64,000 bases of DNA from Pseudoruegeria sp. SK021 (GTDB taxonomy: Bacteria > Pseudomonadota > Alphaproteobacteria > Rhodobacterales > Rhodobacteraceae): positions 124,001-188,000 of the forward strand of contig NZ_MTBG01000001.1 of the NCBI RefSeq assembly GCF_002119405.1, given 5' to 3'. The translations under genes and the position numbers were made by a program. The notes below the pieces were generated by a model. It was not told the origin of the DNA. It searched no databases and worked only from the letters and a program-made list of their open reading frames with translations. Positions 8,137-16,251 of this stretch are shown here, in pieces. Every line of letters begins with the position of its first letter. Within the stretch, counting starts at the first letter, position 1.

Positions 8137-10116
8137 ATGTCCGGCACCACTCGGTTCACGCTGTCACGACGCGGATTTCTGGCCAGTTCGGTCGCCAGTT
8201 CCGCCCTGATTGTTCTGCACCCCTATTCCGCCCGGGCCGCCTCCAATCAGGCCCATTTGCGCATTCTGGAAACCACCGACCTGCATGTGCATGTGTTTCC
8301 CTATGATTATTACGCCGACAAGCCCAACGACACGGTGGGCCTGTCGCGCACCGCGTCCCTCATCGACGCGATCCGCGCCGAAGCCACCAACACGTTGTTG
8401 CTGGACAATGGTGACTTCCTGCAAGGCAACCCGATGGGCGATTACATCGCCTATGAGCGCGGGATGAAGGACGGCGATCTGCACCCGGTCATTGCCGCCA
8501 TGAACACGTTGGGCTTCGATGCCTCGACCTTGGGCAATCACGAATTCAACTACGGCCTGGATTTCCTGATGAAATCCTTGGCGGGCGCGAATTTCCCGGT
8601 GATCTCGGCCAATGTAGCAACCGCTCAAGGCAGCGACCCGACCCGCGACACCACCCTGCTGCCCCCTTACGTCATTCTCGACCGGATGGTGACGGATGGC
8701 GACGGGGTCCAGCACCCCATTCGCATCGGGCTGATCGGCTTTGTGCCCCCCCAAATCGTCAACTGGGATCGCCAGCATCTGGATGGCAAGGCCACCACCC
8801 GCGACATCGTCGAGACCGCGCAAGCCTGGCTTCCGCAGATCAAAGAGGCCGGTGCCGATATCGTCATCGCCCTGTCCCATTCCGGCATCGGCGCGGCCAC
8901 CCATACCGACGGCATGGAAAACGCCTCGATCCCTCTGGCGGCGGTGGACGGCATCGACGCCATCGTCACTGGCCACAACCATCTGGTCTTCCCGTCACCG
9001 ACCTTTGCCGACACGGCCGGGGTCGATGTCGCCGCGGGCAGCATTCAGGGCAAGCCGGGGGTCATGGCGGGTTTCTGGGGCTCGCATATGGGGTTGATTG
9101 ATCTGCTGCTGGAACGGGACGGCAACACGTGGCGCGTCGTCAGTTTCACCACCGAAGCCCGCCCGATTGCCCAGCGCAACGAAGACCGCTCCATCACACC
9201 GCTGGTCGGGGATGATGCACAGGTCCTCGAAGCCGCCATTGAGGATCACGAGGCCACCCTTGCCTATGTCCGCCGGGCGGTGGGCGAGACCGACGCCCCC
9301 CTGCAATCGTATTTTGCGCTGGTCGCGGATGATCCGTCGGTCCAGATCGTGTCCATCGCGCAGATGTGGTACATCAAACAGATGCTCGAGGGCACCGAAT
9401 ACGCCGATCTGCCGCTTTTATCCGCCGCGGCACCCTTCAAGGCGGGGGGCCGGGGCGGGCCGGATTACTACACCGATGTGCCCGCCGGACCGGTTGCGAT
9501 CAAGAACGTGGCCGATCTTTATCTTTATCCCAACACCGTGCGCGCCGTGAAAATCACCGGGGAACAGTTGCGCGGCTGGCTGGAACGCTCGGCGGGAATG
9601 TTCAATCAGATCAGCGCCGGGGCCGAAGACGCCGCCCTGCTGAATCCCGACTTTCCCAGCTATAATTTCGACGTGATCGACGGGGTCACCTACAAGATCG
9701 ACCTCAGTCAGCCATCCCGGTTCAGCGCCAAGGGCGACGTGATCAACCCCGAGGCCCAGCGCATCCTCGATCTGACCTATCAGGGTGCACCCGTCACCGA
9801 TGACATGAGCTTTATCGTCGCCACCAACAACTACCGCGCCGAGGGCGGCGGTGATTTTCCCGGTGCCGATGGCAGTACCGTCATCTTCGATGCCCCGGAC
9901 ACCAATCGCGACGTGCTGGTGCGCTTCATCGTCGAACAAGGCACAATCAGCCCCTCGGCCGATGCCAACTGGTCCTTCGCGCCGCTGGCCGGAACCAGCG
10001 TGTTGTTTCCTACCGGACCAAATGCCGCCCCCTATGCTGACAGTGTGAGCGGCGTGCATATGGAAGCCGCAGGCACCGATCCCGACGGGTTCGCGCTGTA
10101 TCGCATCCGGCTCTGA
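8137..10116 (+). CDS. cpdB: bifunctional 2',3'-cyclic-nucleotide 2'-phosphodiesterase/3'-nucleotidase
   Basis: Periplasmic enzyme releasing nucleosides and phosphate from cyclic and 3' nucleotides. It is 659 aa, with a Tat signal (TLSRRGFLASSVASSALIVL) cleaved near ARA-AS. The N-terminal metallophosphoesterase domain shows the metal ligand motifs TTDLHVHVFPYDYY, LDNGDFLQGNP, LGNHEFNYGLDF, ALSHSGIG and VTGHNHLVF. The C-terminal 5'-nucleotidase domain carries the substrate-binding part (NNYRAEGGGDFPG). A strong AGGGGG Shine-Dalgarno precedes the ATG. Most CpdB homologues use Sec signals; the Tat signal suggests folding with metal before export. UshA-like 5'-nucleotidase activity cannot be excluded. 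Confidence 0.87.
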   Translation: MSGTTRFTLSRRGFLASSVASSALIVLHPYSARAASNQAHLRILETTDLHVHVFPYDYYADKPNDTVGLSRTASLIDAIRAEATNTLLLDNGDFLQGNPMGDYIAYERGMKDGDLHPVIAAMNTLGFDASTLGNHEFNYGLDFLMKSLAGANFPVISANVATAQGSDPTRDTTLLPPYVILDRMVTDGDGVQHPIRIGLIGFVPPQIVNWDRQHLDGKATTRDIVETAQAWLPQIKEAGADIVIALSHSGIGAATHTDGMENASIPLAAVDGIDAIVTGHNHLVFPSPTFADTAGVDVAAGSIQGKPGVMAGFWGSHMGLIDLLLERDGNTWRVVSFTTEARPIAQRNEDRSITPLVGDDAQVLEAAIEDHEATLAYVRRAVGETDAPLQSYFALVADDPSVQIVSIAQMWYIKQMLEGTEYADLPLLSAAAPFKAGGRGGPDYYTDVPAGPVAIKNVADLYLYPNTVRAVKITGEQLRGWLERSAGMFNQISAGAEDAALLNPDFPSYNFDVIDGVTYKIDLSQPSRFSAKGDVINPEAQRILDLTYQGAPVTDDMSFIVATNNYRAEGGGDFPGADGSTVIFDAPDTNRDVLVRFIVEQGTISPSADANWSFAPLAGTSVLFPTGPNAAPYADSVSGVHMEAAGTDPDGFALYRIRL

Positions 10117-10187
10117 CCCTTCGGATCGCCCGGTCGGGCGCGGCGCCTGCCGCCCCGGCTGACATCTGGCGACCAAGGAAGCCTTTT

Positions 10188-10223
10188 ATGCGGTTCGCCC
10201 ATCGTGTAACTGTCTGTGGTTAA
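10188..10223 (+). other. 11-codon short ORF, possible leader peptide
   Basis: An AAGGAA Shine-Dalgarno (10175-10180) lies 7 bases before an ATG that opens an 11-codon frame (MRFAHRVTVCG, TAA at 10221-10223), 36 bp ahead of the glycosyltransferase start. The ribosome site is better than that of the next gene. It could be a leader peptide or chance. Confidence 0.2.
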
Positions 10224-10259
10224 AGCCCAAGGCATCCCTATCAGTGACGAGGCCCGTTT

Positions 10260-12233
10260 GTGATTCGACTTCGCTCAACCAAGACTGCTGCCGCCGAGCC
10301 CGCAAAGCCGCAAGCGCCGGGGCCGAGCCCCCTGCCCGACGACGCAGATCTGCGCCTGCTCAGCCACGCCTTCGACGCCGCATTCTACCGCGAACAGGCC
10401 GGCGACCTCGGCGATCTCGACCCGACCGCGCTGCTGAAGCATTACCTGACCGTGGGTTGGCAGCTTGACCATGACCCCAGCCCCCGGTTCTCCACTCGGT
10501 TTTATCTGGACACCAACGCAGACGTGGCCGGCAGCGGTATGAACCCGCTGTTGCACTTCGTGAAATATGGTCAGGCTGAATTTCGTCAGCCGCGCCCAAA
10601 AGCGCCGCAGTCCGGCCCCCCAGCCGTAGCGCAGCCAACCGAACGTGAGGTAATGGAACCGGCCTTTGACCCGGTTTACTACCTCGACCTCGACCCCGAA
10701 CTGGCAAAGACCGGCGACGACCCGCTGACACATTTCATGACAACCGGCTGGCGTGAGGGGCGCGATCCCTCTGCCGACTTTTCTTGCGCCGATTACCTTG
10801 CTGCCAATCCCGATGTTGCCGCAGCCGGTTTGAACCCGTTCTGGCACTATCTGGCCATGGGCATCTCCGAAGGCCGGGATCTTGGTCGGCACCCCGGGGG
10901 CTACAAGGCCGAGATCTTGAAAACCCTCGAACCGCTAGAGCAACAGGTCGTCCAGTGGATCGCCAATGCGTCCCCGACCGGGGACATCCCGCAGATGACC
11001 GTCGATCAGGTGGTCTCGACCCTGACCTATCGCTGCGCGGCAGACACCACCGGGCTGGTCCTTAGCATTGGCCATGACGATTACCGCGCGGTGTCAGGCG
11101 GGGTGCAATTCTGCATCCAGCGCGAAGAGCAAGCGGTCAGCCGCGCCGGGCAAATCTACCTGAACCTGCGACCAGTTCAGCCGCTACCGCGCTTGGCCCA
11201 TCCCGGCGACACCCCCGACGGCGACTCCGGGGTTATTCTGACCCTAGATGGCCAGACCATTGGCAAAGCGCCGATGTCCGCCCTGACCGCGGCCTTCACT
11301 AAGCTGAGCCAATCCACGCTGGGCGTTCAGATGGTGATCCATTCCCTGCTGGGTCACAACCCCGAGCAGATCGCCGATCTGGCCCAAGCGGCGGGCTGCC
11401 CTGACGCCACGTTCTGGCTGCATGATTTCTTTTCGCTCTGCCCTAGCTTCGCCCTTCAGCGCAATCGCGTCACGTTCTGCAACGCCCCTGCCCCGACATC
11501 CACCGCCTGCGGCATTTGTGTCTTTGGCACCGAACGCCCCGATCATCTGGCCCGGATCGCAGATTTATTCCAGCGCCTGCCCATGCGGGTGATTGCCCCC
11601 TCCGGTTCCACCCATGACCTGTGGTCGGCGCGGTCAGACCTGCCCCGCCAAGCCCTGATCACCCAACCCCATGCCAGCTTGAGCACCACCGATCGGCCCG
11701 ACCCGCTGCCGCAGCGCACCGGCCCGGCCCGGATCGCCTATGTCGGCAGTCCGGTGCCGCACAAGGGTTGGCAACTGTTTTCGCGGTTGGCGCGCAAATT
11801 TGGCAATGCGGACCGGTTTCAGTTCTATTACTTCGGCACTGCGGAAATTTCCGATAGCCGGATCACAGCGGTTCCGGTCCATGTCACCGCCGAAACCCCC
11901 GACGCCATGATCGCCGCGTTGCGCGCTCAGGACATCGACATGGTCTTGCATTGGGCGTCTTGGCCCGAGACGTTCTCGTTCTCGACCTTCGAAGCCATCG
12001 CCGCCGGTGCCATGGTTCTGACCAACCCGATCTCAGGCAATGTCGCTAGTACGGTCGACGCCACGGGCCGCGGGGCGGTCCTGCCCGACACGGAAACCCT
12101 GATGCAGTACCTGACCTCAGAGCAGTTCACCTGCTTGCTGGAACAGGGCCGCGCCGGACACGCCGCCCAATCCCGCGATCTGGTGATGGCTGCCCCGAGC
12201 ATCGTGTCGCCCATGCAGAAGGAAGCCCTCTGA
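10260..12233 (+). CDS. glycosyltransferase (GT-B fold) with N-terminal tandem repeats
   Basis: 657 aa from a GTG. Residues ~30-220 hold two copies of a ~90-residue repeat: FDAAFYREQ...HYLTVGW...FSTRFYLDTNADVAGSGMNPLLHF and FDPVYYLDL...HFMTTGW...FSCADYLAANPDVAAAGLNPFWHY. This repeat is seen in several proteobacterial glycosyltransferases and is of unknown role. The C-terminal half resembles GT family 4 type enzymes: RIAYVGSPVPHKGW and the donor-binding ASWPETFSFSTFEAIAAGAM. No membrane helix, so cytoplasmic. It overlaps the next gene (TGATG), forming a three-gene glycan set. Donor and acceptor are unknown. Confidence 0.75.
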   Translation: MIRLRSTKTAAAEPAKPQAPGPSPLPDDADLRLLSHAFDAAFYREQAGDLGDLDPTALLKHYLTVGWQLDHDPSPRFSTRFYLDTNADVAGSGMNPLLHFVKYGQAEFRQPRPKAPQSGPPAVAQPTEREVMEPAFDPVYYLDLDPELAKTGDDPLTHFMTTGWREGRDPSADFSCADYLAANPDVAAAGLNPFWHYLAMGISEGRDLGRHPGGYKAEILKTLEPLEQQVVQWIANASPTGDIPQMTVDQVVSTLTYRCAADTTGLVLSIGHDDYRAVSGGVQFCIQREEQAVSRAGQIYLNLRPVQPLPRLAHPGDTPDGDSGVILTLDGQTIGKAPMSALTAAFTKLSQSTLGVQMVIHSLLGHNPEQIADLAQAAGCPDATFWLHDFFSLCPSFALQRNRVTFCNAPAPTSTACGICVFGTERPDHLARIADLFQRLPMRVIAPSGSTHDLWSARSDLPRQALITQPHASLSTTDRPDPLPQRTGPARIAYVGSPVPHKGWQLFSRLARKFGNADRFQFYYFGTAEISDSRITAVPVHVTAETPDAMIAALRAQDIDMVLHWASWPETFSFSTFEAIAAGAMVLTNPISGNVASTVDATGRGAVLPDTETLMQYLTSEQFTCLLEQGRAGHAAQSRDLVMAAPSIVSPMQKEAL

Positions 12234-13270
12234 TGGCCGTCCACGCCTATACCAGCTTTTCACTCAGCTATTACAACCGCGCCCGGGTCTGGGCCGAGTC
12301 CACCCGCCGCGCCCATCCCGAATGGGTGCTGTGGGCGGTGCTGACCGATCGCGCCCCCGAAGGCTTCGACCCTGCCGCCTTGACCGATGTGTTCGACCGG
12401 GTGCTGATGTCGGATGACCTGCTGGGCGATACCGCCGAGGCATGGCTGTTTTGCCACGACGTGATCGAGGCCTGCACCGCCGTGAAGGGGGCGGCTCTGG
12501 AACATATTCTGGACCAGCCCGAGGTTGAAAAGGTGTTCTATTTCGACCCCGACACCGCCATCTTCAACCGGCACGATCCAATGGTGGACGCGCTGGATCA
12601 CGCCTCGATTCTGCTCACGCCGCATCAGGTCACCCCCGATACCAACCGCATTGCCATCATCGACAACGAAATCACCTCGCTCCATTATGGCACGTTCAAT
12701 CTGGGCTTTCTGGCCGTGCGCAACGATGCCGAAACCCGGCGCTTTGCCCGCTGGTGGACCGAGCGATTAACCGACTGGTGCCACGACCGGCTGGATATCG
12801 GCGTCTTCGTCGATCAGAAATGGTGCAATCTGGTCCCCTGCTTTTTCGACGATGTGAAAATCTGGCGCGATCCCGGCTATAACGTGGCCAGTTGGAACCT
12901 CAGTCAGCGCACCCTCGCCTTCGACGACACCGGGGAATTGACCGTCAATGGCCAGCCCTTGCGCTTTTTCCACTTCACCAAGCTGGGACCGATCGGCGAT
13001 GTCATGACCCAGCGCTATGCCGCCGGCAACACCGAAGTCTATGAGATATGGAGCTGGTACAGGATGCAGGTCGAAGCCGCGACCCGCACGGATATTCCGC
13101 CCGGCTGGTGGTATTATGGCGTCTTTGAAAACGGCACCCGCATCCCCAAGGCCGCCCGCGAATTGTACCGGAACCGCGCTGATCTGCGCACCGCCTTCCC
13201 GAATCCGCGCAATTGCGATGGGAAGAACTACTGCGCGTGGCTGCTAGAAAACACGGAGTTGCTGGCATGA
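12233..13270 (+). CDS. putative glycosyltransferase (GT-A like)
   Basis: 345 aa. The N-terminal YTSFSLSYYNRARVWAEST, then VFYFDPDTAIFN (a DxD-type nucleotide-sugar/metal motif at about residues 99-110) and HYGTFNLGFLAVRN, are features of GT-A fold enzymes acting on cell-surface glycans. Start and stop overlap both neighbours (TGATG upstream, ATGA downstream), so the three genes are almost certainly translated together. No signal or membrane segment. The specificity cannot be read. Confidence 0.65.
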   Translation: MAVHAYTSFSLSYYNRARVWAESTRRAHPEWVLWAVLTDRAPEGFDPAALTDVFDRVLMSDDLLGDTAEAWLFCHDVIEACTAVKGAALEHILDQPEVEKVFYFDPDTAIFNRHDPMVDALDHASILLTPHQVTPDTNRIAIIDNEITSLHYGTFNLGFLAVRNDAETRRFARWWTERLTDWCHDRLDIGVFVDQKWCNLVPCFFDDVKIWRDPGYNVASWNLSQRTLAFDDTGELTVNGQPLRFFHFTKLGPIGDVMTQRYAAGNTEVYEIWSWYRMQVEAATRTDIPPGWWYYGVFENGTRIPKAARELYRNRADLRTAFPNPRNCDGKNYCAWLLENTELLA

Positions 13271-14211
13271 CCGACGCCGCGCCACAAGACCCGGCCCAGC
13301 CTCAGGTCTATGCCGTGGTCTACCAATACGGCAAGGTGGCCAGCACCTCGACCGTGGCGCTGTTGAACCAACTTGACGGGGTCGAGGCAGTGCAGTGCCA
13401 TTTTCTTGGCCGGGTCGCGCTGGAAAAGATCCTGCAACAGGTGCTCAGTCCCGATCTCAGTGATTACTTTCATTTCCACCAACGCGGTCAGTTCGTGCAA
13501 AACATGGACATCACCCACCGGGTCAACCGCATTCGGGCTGGCAAGATCCCCGGCGAACGCCTGTTGGTGATCAGCTGTGCCCGGGACCCGATGACATGGT
13601 TCCAATCCGCCGTGACCCAAGACATCACAGGCTATCTGCCCAGCTTTCGGGACATCGCCCCCGACGCGCCCGATGATGACGCCCTGTTGCGCGCCACGGG
13701 TCCAGGCATGCTTGGGGCCTTTGCGGATGTGCTGACCACGCTCGGGGGGGTCGATCGGGCCGTCGCAGCGCTGGCGCTGCCGGGGTTTCACACCGATCTG
13801 GCCAAAGGCGTCTGGTTTCATCCGGCCTTACGCGACCTTTTCCTTCTGCTGACCCGCCCGTTCAACTGGTTTGAACTGCATTACGAAAAGGCGCTGGATC
13901 ATACGCTGGCGGCCTACACCGAGACGGACGGATTTTTGCGTCGGGACGACGGCGAGGCCACCTTTGCCATCCTGAAATACGAGGATCTGGAACCGCAATT
14001 GGGCCGCTTGATCGACAGTTTGGGTCTGGGGCCACTGCCGCCCCTGCCGCGCGAGAATACCAGCGGCGCAAAGCCCCATGCCGCCACCCTGTCCGAGATC
14101 TTTCAAGGCCCCGAAGCCGATCGCCTGCGCACGCTCTTTGCCGGGTCGCGCTACAGCCAATCCTTCGGCTATGGGCCTCGGACCGCAGCGGCGACACCGC
14201 CCGGCCACTAA
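13267..14211 (+). CDS. sulfotransferase-like / capsular polysaccharide synthesis-type protein
   Basis: 314 aa from the ATG at 13267. The N-terminal VYQYGKVASTSTVALLNQL looks like the 5'-phosphosulfate loop of sulfotransferases. LLVISCARDPMTWFQSAV matches the position of the 3'-phosphate loop (usually R.P...S), and ILKYEDLEPQLGRLIDSLGL is a typical late sulfotransferase element. This arrangement is also found in proteins annotated as putative capsular polysaccharide synthesis proteins. Being third in the glycan set, it may decorate the product of the two glycosyltransferases. The reaction is inferred. Confidence 0.6.
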   Translation: MTDAAPQDPAQPQVYAVVYQYGKVASTSTVALLNQLDGVEAVQCHFLGRVALEKILQQVLSPDLSDYFHFHQRGQFVQNMDITHRVNRIRAGKIPGERLLVISCARDPMTWFQSAVTQDITGYLPSFRDIAPDAPDDDALLRATGPGMLGAFADVLTTLGGVDRAVAALALPGFHTDLAKGVWFHPALRDLFLLLTRPFNWFELHYEKALDHTLAAYTETDGFLRRDDGEATFAILKYEDLEPQLGRLIDSLGLGPLPPLPRENTSGAKPHAATLSEIFQGPEADRLRTLFAGSRYSQSFGYGPRTAAATPPGH

Positions 14212-14252
14212 CCGCACGGCGGGGACGGGCCACGCGGCCCGGCCCGGCCCAC

Positions 14253-15080
14253 TCAGCGCTGCGCCGAATCCGGGAACCGCCACGCCTGAGCGTCATCGGC
14301 AATCCGCTGCGCCGCAGCCCGCATCAGCGGCACATGCTCTTCCAGTGCCGCCAACGACACACGGGCGGTCAATCCGGTGACCGACAGCGCCGCCAGACAC
14401 CGCCCCGAGGCCGTCAGCACCGGCATCGCCACGCAGATGATGCCCGGCTCATGCTCTTCGCGGTCAAACCCATAACCCCGCGCCCGGATGGCGGCCAATT
14501 CGGCGCTCAGGCTGTTTCGGTCCGTCAGTGTGTGGCTGGTAAAGCGGTGAAACGATTGTTGCGGCAGCATTTGCTCAAGGGCATCGGGCTCCAGATAGGC
14601 CAACAACACCTTGCCCACCCCGGTACAATAGGCCGGGCCCACCTTCCCGGCTTGGGAATACATTTCCACCGTCTCGGCGGCGTTGCGTTTGTCGACATAC
14701 AGGACCTGACCATGATCCAGTTGCGCCAAATGAACCGTTTCCGACAGGGCGGCGCTTAACCGGTCCAGATGTGGTCGCGCGATGGGCGCCAGCGAACTTT
14801 GCCCCCATGCCGCATGGGCCAGACGCACCAGACGCACGCCCAGCGTATAAATATTGGTCTCTGGGTTGAGGACCAGCATCCCTTCCTTCACCAGCGTCTG
14901 CACCAAGCGGTACAGCGTCGCCTTGGGATAGCGACTTGTGATCTGAAGCTCGGAAAACCGAACCCCCTTGGGATGCGCGGCCACGGCATCCAACACCTCA
15001 AGCGCCTTGGCCACAGTGCCGGGTCCGCCGGTGCGGTCATTGCCCAGCGCGTCCTGCGCCTTGCCATCAGCCATCTGCAT
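14253..15080 (-). CDS. IclR-family transcriptional regulator (KdgR-like)
   Basis: 275 aa from the ATG at 15080. The N-terminal winged helix covers about residues 18-80 (TVAKALEVLDAVAAHPKGVR, then YPKATLYRLVQTLVKEGML), followed by the IclR effector domain with VHLAQLDHGQVLYVDKR, YCTGVGKVLLAYL and GYGFDREEHEPGIICVAMPV. It is divergent from the DgoK-like gene; the 92-bp gap contains a palindrome resembling KdgR operators, so it likely represses both directions and responds to a keto-deoxy sugar acid. A longer start at 15149 would run through the operator and is unlikely. Confidence 0.85.
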   Translation of the reverse strand: MQMADGKAQDALGNDRTGGPGTVAKALEVLDAVAAHPKGVRFSELQITSRYPKATLYRLVQTLVKEGMLVLNPETNIYTLGVRLVRLAHAAWGQSSLAPIARPHLDRLSAALSETVHLAQLDHGQVLYVDKRNAAETVEMYSQAGKVGPAYCTGVGKVLLAYLEPDALEQMLPQQSFHRFTSHTLTDRNSLSAELAAIRARGYGFDREEHEPGIICVAMPVLTASGRCLAALSVTGLTARVSLAALEEHVPLMRAAAQRIADDAQAWRFPDSAQR

Positions 15081-15153
15081 TCCACGCCCTTTCCATGGAC
15101 ATCCCCGCCCGTCCGGGTCAAATTGGCCGTCATTCCGGCCACTGGTCACAGTC

Positions 15154-15168
15154 TGAAACTAGGTTTCA
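15154..15168. promoter_or_regulatory. palindromic operator, KdgR/IclR-type
   Basis: TGAAACTAGGTTTCA: perfect 6-bp arms TGAAAC/GTTTCA around a 3-bp centre. The KdgR consensus in enterobacteria has the same arms and spacing. It ends 4 bp before the DgoK-like ATG and lies 74 bp upstream of the IclR start. The position over the 5' end of the kinase-like gene suits repression. Confidence 0.6.
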
Positions 15169-15172
15169 AATA

Positions 15173-16159
15173 ATGGAACATCAAGAGCCAAGTGGGTCCG
15201 ACTGGATCGCGGCGATCTTAGACGGCCCCGTTCTGCGGGTCTGGCGGATGTCCGGTCGCACCGCGCAGGACAGTGCCGAGATGTCTCTGTCCGAGGACAC
15301 CCCCAACCGCGCCCAATTGACCGACGCGCTTACGGCGCTGGTCCAGCCATGGCGCGACGCGCCCCCCGGCGACGCCCCCATCCCGGTCCTGCTGTCCGGG
15401 TATCTTGCCGCCCAGCCCGCCACGGACTGGCCCACGGTGCCCAGCCTGCCCTTACCGGCAGAGCCGATCACGATCCCCTGCGCCGACCCCCGGCTTCATA
15501 TTCGCGCCGTGCCCGGTCTGCGCCAAACCACACCGACGCCCGACCTTCTTTGTGGCGCAGAAACCTGCCTTGCCGGATTTCTGGCCTACACCCCCGACTT
15601 CGACGGCGTCGCCTGCCTGCCCGGCAACGTCAGCCGCTGGGTCCGGGTCTCGGCCGGGGAAATCGTCAGCTTCCGCTCGTTTCTGACCGGCGGGCTGCAT
15701 CAGGCGCTGGCAGACCATAGCGTCTTGCGCCACAGCCTGACCGCTGCGCCATCGGCGCAAGATTGGGATGAGACGGCCTTTCTGGCCACCCTTGACGATG
15801 CGATGGCCCACCCGGCGCGACTGACCGCGGCCCTGTTTGGCATTCGTGCCGACGGGCTGCAATCCGACCTGTCCCCGGTGACCGCGCAGGCCCGCCTCGC
15901 CGGACGACTGCTGGGGGCTGAATTGCTGGCCGCGCGCCCCTATTGGCGCGATCACCCCGTCGCCGTGCTGGCTCCAACCGCCACCGCACGCCCCTACGTG
16001 GCCGCGCTGACCCACCTTGGCCCAGCGCCGCTTCTGGCCGATGCCGCGGCGATGACCCGGGCAGGTCTCGATCTGGCCCGCACCGGACGCAGCGCGCCTC
16101 CGCGCCCCACCGCCACCGGCAGCCCCTCGGCCCGCCCCGGGACCAATCGCCGCAACTGA
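15173..16159 (+). CDS. DgoK-like protein (2-dehydro-3-deoxygalactonokinase family), probably inactive kinase
   Basis: 328 aa. The family is recognisable from VPGLRQTTPTPDLLCGAET, LPGNVSRWVRVSAGEIVSFR and FLTGGLHQALADHSVLRHSL. Compared with DgoK, the key motifs are changed. The phosphate loop DWG[ST]T.LRAW reads ILDGPVLRVW; MAGMVGS reads LSGYLAA; MRGEETQ reads LCGAETC; and PGTH.KW reads PGNVSRW. The fold is kept while the ATP and substrate residues are lost. No Shine-Dalgarno is visible before the ATG at 15173 because the operator occupies that place, so the message may be leaderless. No dgoA aldolase follows; galM does. A sensor or regulatory role is possible; an alternative is a pathway kinase of altered mechanism. 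Confidence 0.7.
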   Translation: MEHQEPSGSDWIAAILDGPVLRVWRMSGRTAQDSAEMSLSEDTPNRAQLTDALTALVQPWRDAPPGDAPIPVLLSGYLAAQPATDWPTVPSLPLPAEPITIPCADPRLHIRAVPGLRQTTPTPDLLCGAETCLAGFLAYTPDFDGVACLPGNVSRWVRVSAGEIVSFRSFLTGGLHQALADHSVLRHSLTAAPSAQDWDETAFLATLDDAMAHPARLTAALFGIRADGLQSDLSPVTAQARLAGRLLGAELLAARPYWRDHPVAVLAPTATARPYVAALTHLGPAPLLADAAAMTRAGLDLARTGRSAPPRPTATGSPSARPGTNRRN

Positions 16160-16251
16160 CGGTTCTGCGGCGTCTTTGTCGGGTTTGTGTTGATCTTTAG
16201 CCCAGTTCGCGCTGTATACCCCTGCAACGCGCGCGAGGTCTGTGGCATCTG

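Noticed and set aside
10260-14211. glycan genes as a horizontally acquired island
   Set aside because: No integrase, tRNA, direct repeats or clear composition change at the borders; codon use looks like that of the neighbours.
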